Assembly (NCBI GenBank): GCA_015179045.1
Contig: WHUZ01000011.1
Location: 930,001 to 994,000 of the forward strand
Direction of reading: 5' to 3'
Source of the DNA: Kalaharituber pfeilii
Lineage: Eukaryota; Ascomycota; Pezizomycetes; Pezizales; Pezizaceae
DNA length: 64,000 nt
Shown: positions 61,479 through 64,000 of the stretch, piece after piece
Position numbering within the stretch: the first letter of the stretch is position 1
Layout: every line of letters starts with the position of its first letter
Program-made: the position numbers and the translations under genes
The notes under the pieces: model-generated
Databases searched by the model: none
What the model saw: the letters and a program-made list of their open reading frames with translations, nothing else
What the model was told of the DNA's origin: nothing

Positions 61479-63477
61479 ATGGATGAATCAGACAAGATTA
61501 AGCCGTGCATATTAAGTGCCCACGAGGTCACCAGGAGTCCAGACCACGCTGTGCCACCAGACGCCTCAATAGCTAGTCAATCTGATGCTGATAGCCAAAC
61601 GACGGGGAAAATACACGCTTTGATTGAGCCTGGGAAGGACCCCGTATCCTCACTTGATGCTGCGTCCGTGGCACTCCAGTTTTCCCAAGCTTTGAATCCC
61701 CCAACACGTATTCCCGGGCCTGCTGGGGGCTTGGGTGATGAAGCATTGGAACTTTCACCCTATGATCGAAGCGACACTGAGCAAAGCACACGTGATCAGT
61801 CGTGTAGTTCTATCTCAGGAGCGCGGGAGAAAACCGGAAATCATGGACCTTCGCAATCTGGAGCCAGCGGCATAAATCAAGCTGAAACAAATCTGTTCCG
61901 TAAATTACCTGAATTCTGGGAGGAAAATGTGTCTCTAAATGTACCGGGGAATTCTGCGAGAGATCATCTAGGTGGGTGTCTTCTTCTCTTAGTATCACTG
62001 TTTTCAACCGTTGCCCGTGACATCCCTAGTCCAGCTGTGTCCATACTAGCCAGCACCCCGTCGATTTAAATATCCGAGGAACAACTCAGAAGCTTTTTAA
62101 AGCCAAAATAATTCATCTCTGATATCTACATGTTATGTGGGTTTGATTTTGCTCTGGGGTTGAGTCGAACAGCTCCTGTTTCTCATTTGCCTGTTTTCGC
62201 CTCCGGGCTGTTCACAACATCAGCCACAGGACTATATCATCAGGCGGGCTAAATTCTCACATCAGGCGTTGTGAGAATTTAGCCCTGATGTCGGTCATGC
62301 GTATCGAAATACAAGAAATTATTCATTTACCTGCGGCAACACCGACTGCTAGCTTTCAATCTCAGTTATCAATTAACTACTGCCCAGCGTCCTAAATTCA
62401 CCATGGGACAACGTGGGCTTACAGGCCCATGATTGCCCGAAGCGGGGAAACAAAAGTGCGGTGTCAGAGGCGTGGGACATTTCTGATTTTATATACCTTG
62501 CCACGTAATTTGTGGCATTTACGTTCTTTTGTTTTGCCGTTTCACGGGATCATTCTCTTGAGAACCCCGTGCGGATGATATTTCATTGTGCCTGTATTGG
62601 GAAACTCGCGCACCCCCACCAATCTATCGTCAGGCACCGAAATATGATTCAGAGATCTATCTTTCCTGGTGCGATTTCAACCCATCATCCTTGGTGACCC
62701 ACGTTTAAAGATTACTGTTTCCTTTTGGCCTTTGTCAGAAAAGCAGTAGTTCTTCTAAATATGGCCGTCCTATATGATATCGTCTTATCATTTCTCTTAA
62801 TTCGCTCCACTTATGGACTCTTAATATCTCCAACAGAACTGCAGAGGAATGGATGTTTGCGACATTCAGCCATGACAATATCTCAGCTCCTCAATGGTGG
62901 TATTCATTTCACCCTTCTAACGAGACATGGTGCTAATTGAATTGCCGTGACCGGTCGAGCTTACATGTTCTTCAGCACTGTATTCACTACCTTCCCCCAA
63001 CCGCGATTGTGCCTCTACACGATATGATTAAATTTCTTGTCTCTATCACTAATATACCCTAGCCATAGTGTCTCTTGTCCTAGAATCGTCACATATCATC
63101 CTACGTTCCATACTCCCCCACCTTTGGATGATTAGCATGCTAACTTTTGTTTACCTTTGTTAATAGCACTGGAGAGGACATTCCTGGCATGGCACCGTAC
63201 ATCACTTGTATTTGCACTATCCTCAACAGTGGTTACCCAGCTTTACGTCTTGAATCACAAGCCGAACCCGGATCCTGTATTCGGGTTCTATGTCCTTGGG
63301 AAACCCCTTGCAGCTTCAATGGTGTGCCTTGCTATCGGGTTCTCGATAGTTGGGTTCTTACGGTGGTGGAAGTGGCAACATGCCTTGGTGAGAGGAAAAG
63401 GTATCACTGGAGGGTGGGAGATAGAAGGTGTGGGGTTGATGGTTATTGTGGTAAGTTACTTTTTTCCTATTACGTAA
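61479..63477 (+). CDS. DUF202-domain integral membrane protein
   Basis: Exon 1 (61479-61971) encodes a 164-residue hydrophilic Ser/Asp/Pro-rich N-terminus ending NSARDHL; exon 2 (63167-63477) continues ALERTFLAWHRTSLVFALSS, the signature RDHLxxERTFLAWxRTSL of the DUF202 (YidH-like) domain. The junction completes one Ala codon (G|CA). Two membrane segments follow (about 176-194 and 208-228), then WWKWQHALVRGKGITGGWE and a third hydrophobic segment near the end. The reading through to the TAA at 63475-63477 gives 267 aa; a GTAAGT at 63452 could instead splice to a further exon, since the third segment is short. The intron is 1195 bp, exceptional here, with TGCTAAC before the acceptor. Cellular function of fungal DUF202 proteins is not established; related VTC1-type proteins act at the vacuole. 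Confidence 0.88.
61972..63166 (+). other. 1195-bp intron of the DUF202 gene
   Basis: Bounded by GTGGGT and TTAATAG with exact domain continuity on both sides. It contains a foldback hairpin (62238-62290) and short open frames (62512-62697, 62725-62940) with no recognisable content. No additional DUF202 exon is needed. Confidence 0.75.
62238..62290. repeat. Foldback hairpin inside the DUF202 intron
   Basis: GGGCTAAATTCTCAC (62246-62260) is followed after 10 nt by its exact reverse complement (62271-62285); an outer CATCA/TGATG pair (62238-62242 and 62286-62290) extends the stem with a three-base bulge. ATCAGGC also recurs in the loop. Predicted transcript would form a stable 15 + 5 bp stem. 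Confidence 0.9.
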
Positions 63478-64000
63478 AATGTGGGATGAATGTTTGTGAG
63501 GTAGTAAGATTTGGTGTGGGGGGGTCAGTGGAAGGGTGAAAGTAAGTCATGAACTGCGGAGACAGAGCCATGGGTTAGGGCACAAGCGCGGCACTTGTAG
63601 GCACGGCTTGTGTTATATGAGGTGCATATTCGTAGATATGCACGTGGTTTAGTGAGTGTTCAATGGGTATATTATGACGCAGCTGAGAGATTCAAATCGC
63701 TCAGGGTTGTTCAAGACAGTGCTATATATTGAGGCTGACCATAGAGGTTACATTAGTATTTCTCGGCTGTGTTTGGCCTTGTGCTTGGAATTGGGATTGA
63801 TAAGATGTACTTTTCGTGAAGCATGGCATGGCGTAAGTATGCATACCCGCAAAGTGAGGGTGGGGGCCATGCACTTATGGAGAGTTTGCATATACATTTT
63901 TTATTTTTATTTTTTTATTTATTTACCTTTTTTTTTTTTAGATGGACAGGATGGGAAACTGAAGGACGAAGTAATGGTTCATGATAATGAGGTTAAACTT
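63478..64000. other. Window end, 3' region of the DUF202 gene
   Basis: No separate gene is visible. T-rich DNA at 63898-63941 ends in an acceptor-like TTTTAG at 63936-63941, which could belong to a gene continuing beyond the window or to a last exon of the DUF202 gene. The data here cannot decide. Confidence 0.4.

Overview
The window looks like nuclear DNA of a filamentous ascomycete (Pezizomycotina). Genes have many short GT-AG introns (43 to about 100 nt) with CTAAC/CTGAC-like branch points. One gene is a fungal Zn2Cys6 regulator and another is a fungal cell-wall GH17 enzyme with a Thr/Pro-rich region. Gene density is low: about nine intact genes in 64 kb, separated by AT-rich DNA with MITE-like elements, long poly(A)/poly(T) runs and tandem repeats. 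That is more like a large, transposon-bearing genome (for example a Pezizomycetes-type genome) than a compact mould genome; this placement is inference, not proof.

Layout. 1-16.2 kb: no recognisable gene; holds two TA-flanked pogo/Tc1-like MITEs (8496-9161, 13594-14313) and a third inverted-repeat element (10867-11259). 16.2-17.7 kb: CIA2 (minus), split by an 862-bp intron. 17.7-21.5 kb: non-coding, with a GC-rich block. 21.5-24.5 kb: seven-exon Zn2Cys6 transcription factor (plus). 24.5-28.7 kb: AT-rich, with a 384-bp MITE-like element, a diverged 250-300 bp tandem satellite and a helicase relic. 28.7-37.6 kb is the gene-dense core: VAN1 (minus), RAD9 (plus, ten exons), SNF8/VPS22 (minus), and a CIR_N/LENG1-like splicing-related protein (plus). 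37.6-42.0 kb: repeats and homopolymers. 42.0-45.0 kb: large WD40 (DUF2415-like) protein (minus). 45.0-52.5 kb: empty apart from GC-rich blocks. 52.5-54.5 kb: btgE-like GH17 enzyme (plus). 55.9-56.3 kb: a small coding-like locus whose best frame has no ATG. 57.8-58.5 kb: internally deleted GH3 beta-glucosidase pseudogene (minus). 59.9-60.3 kb: third copy of the MITE family. 61.5-63.5 kb: DUF202 membrane protein (plus) interrupted by a 1.2-kb intron.

The genes are housekeeping functions with no shared pathway: cytosolic Fe-S assembly (CIA2), Golgi mannan synthesis (VAN1), DNA-damage checkpoint clamp (RAD9), ESCRT-II sorting (SNF8), probable splicing (CIR_N), and cell-wall remodelling (GH17). 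I found no biosynthetic cluster, tRNA, rRNA, CRISPR or clearly new multi-gene system. The most useful observations are gene models hidden by long or tiny introns/exons, the MITE family with iterated terminal motifs inside it, the foldback hairpin in the DUF202 intron, the two-frame locus near 56 kb, and GC-rich blocks placed upstream of three genes.
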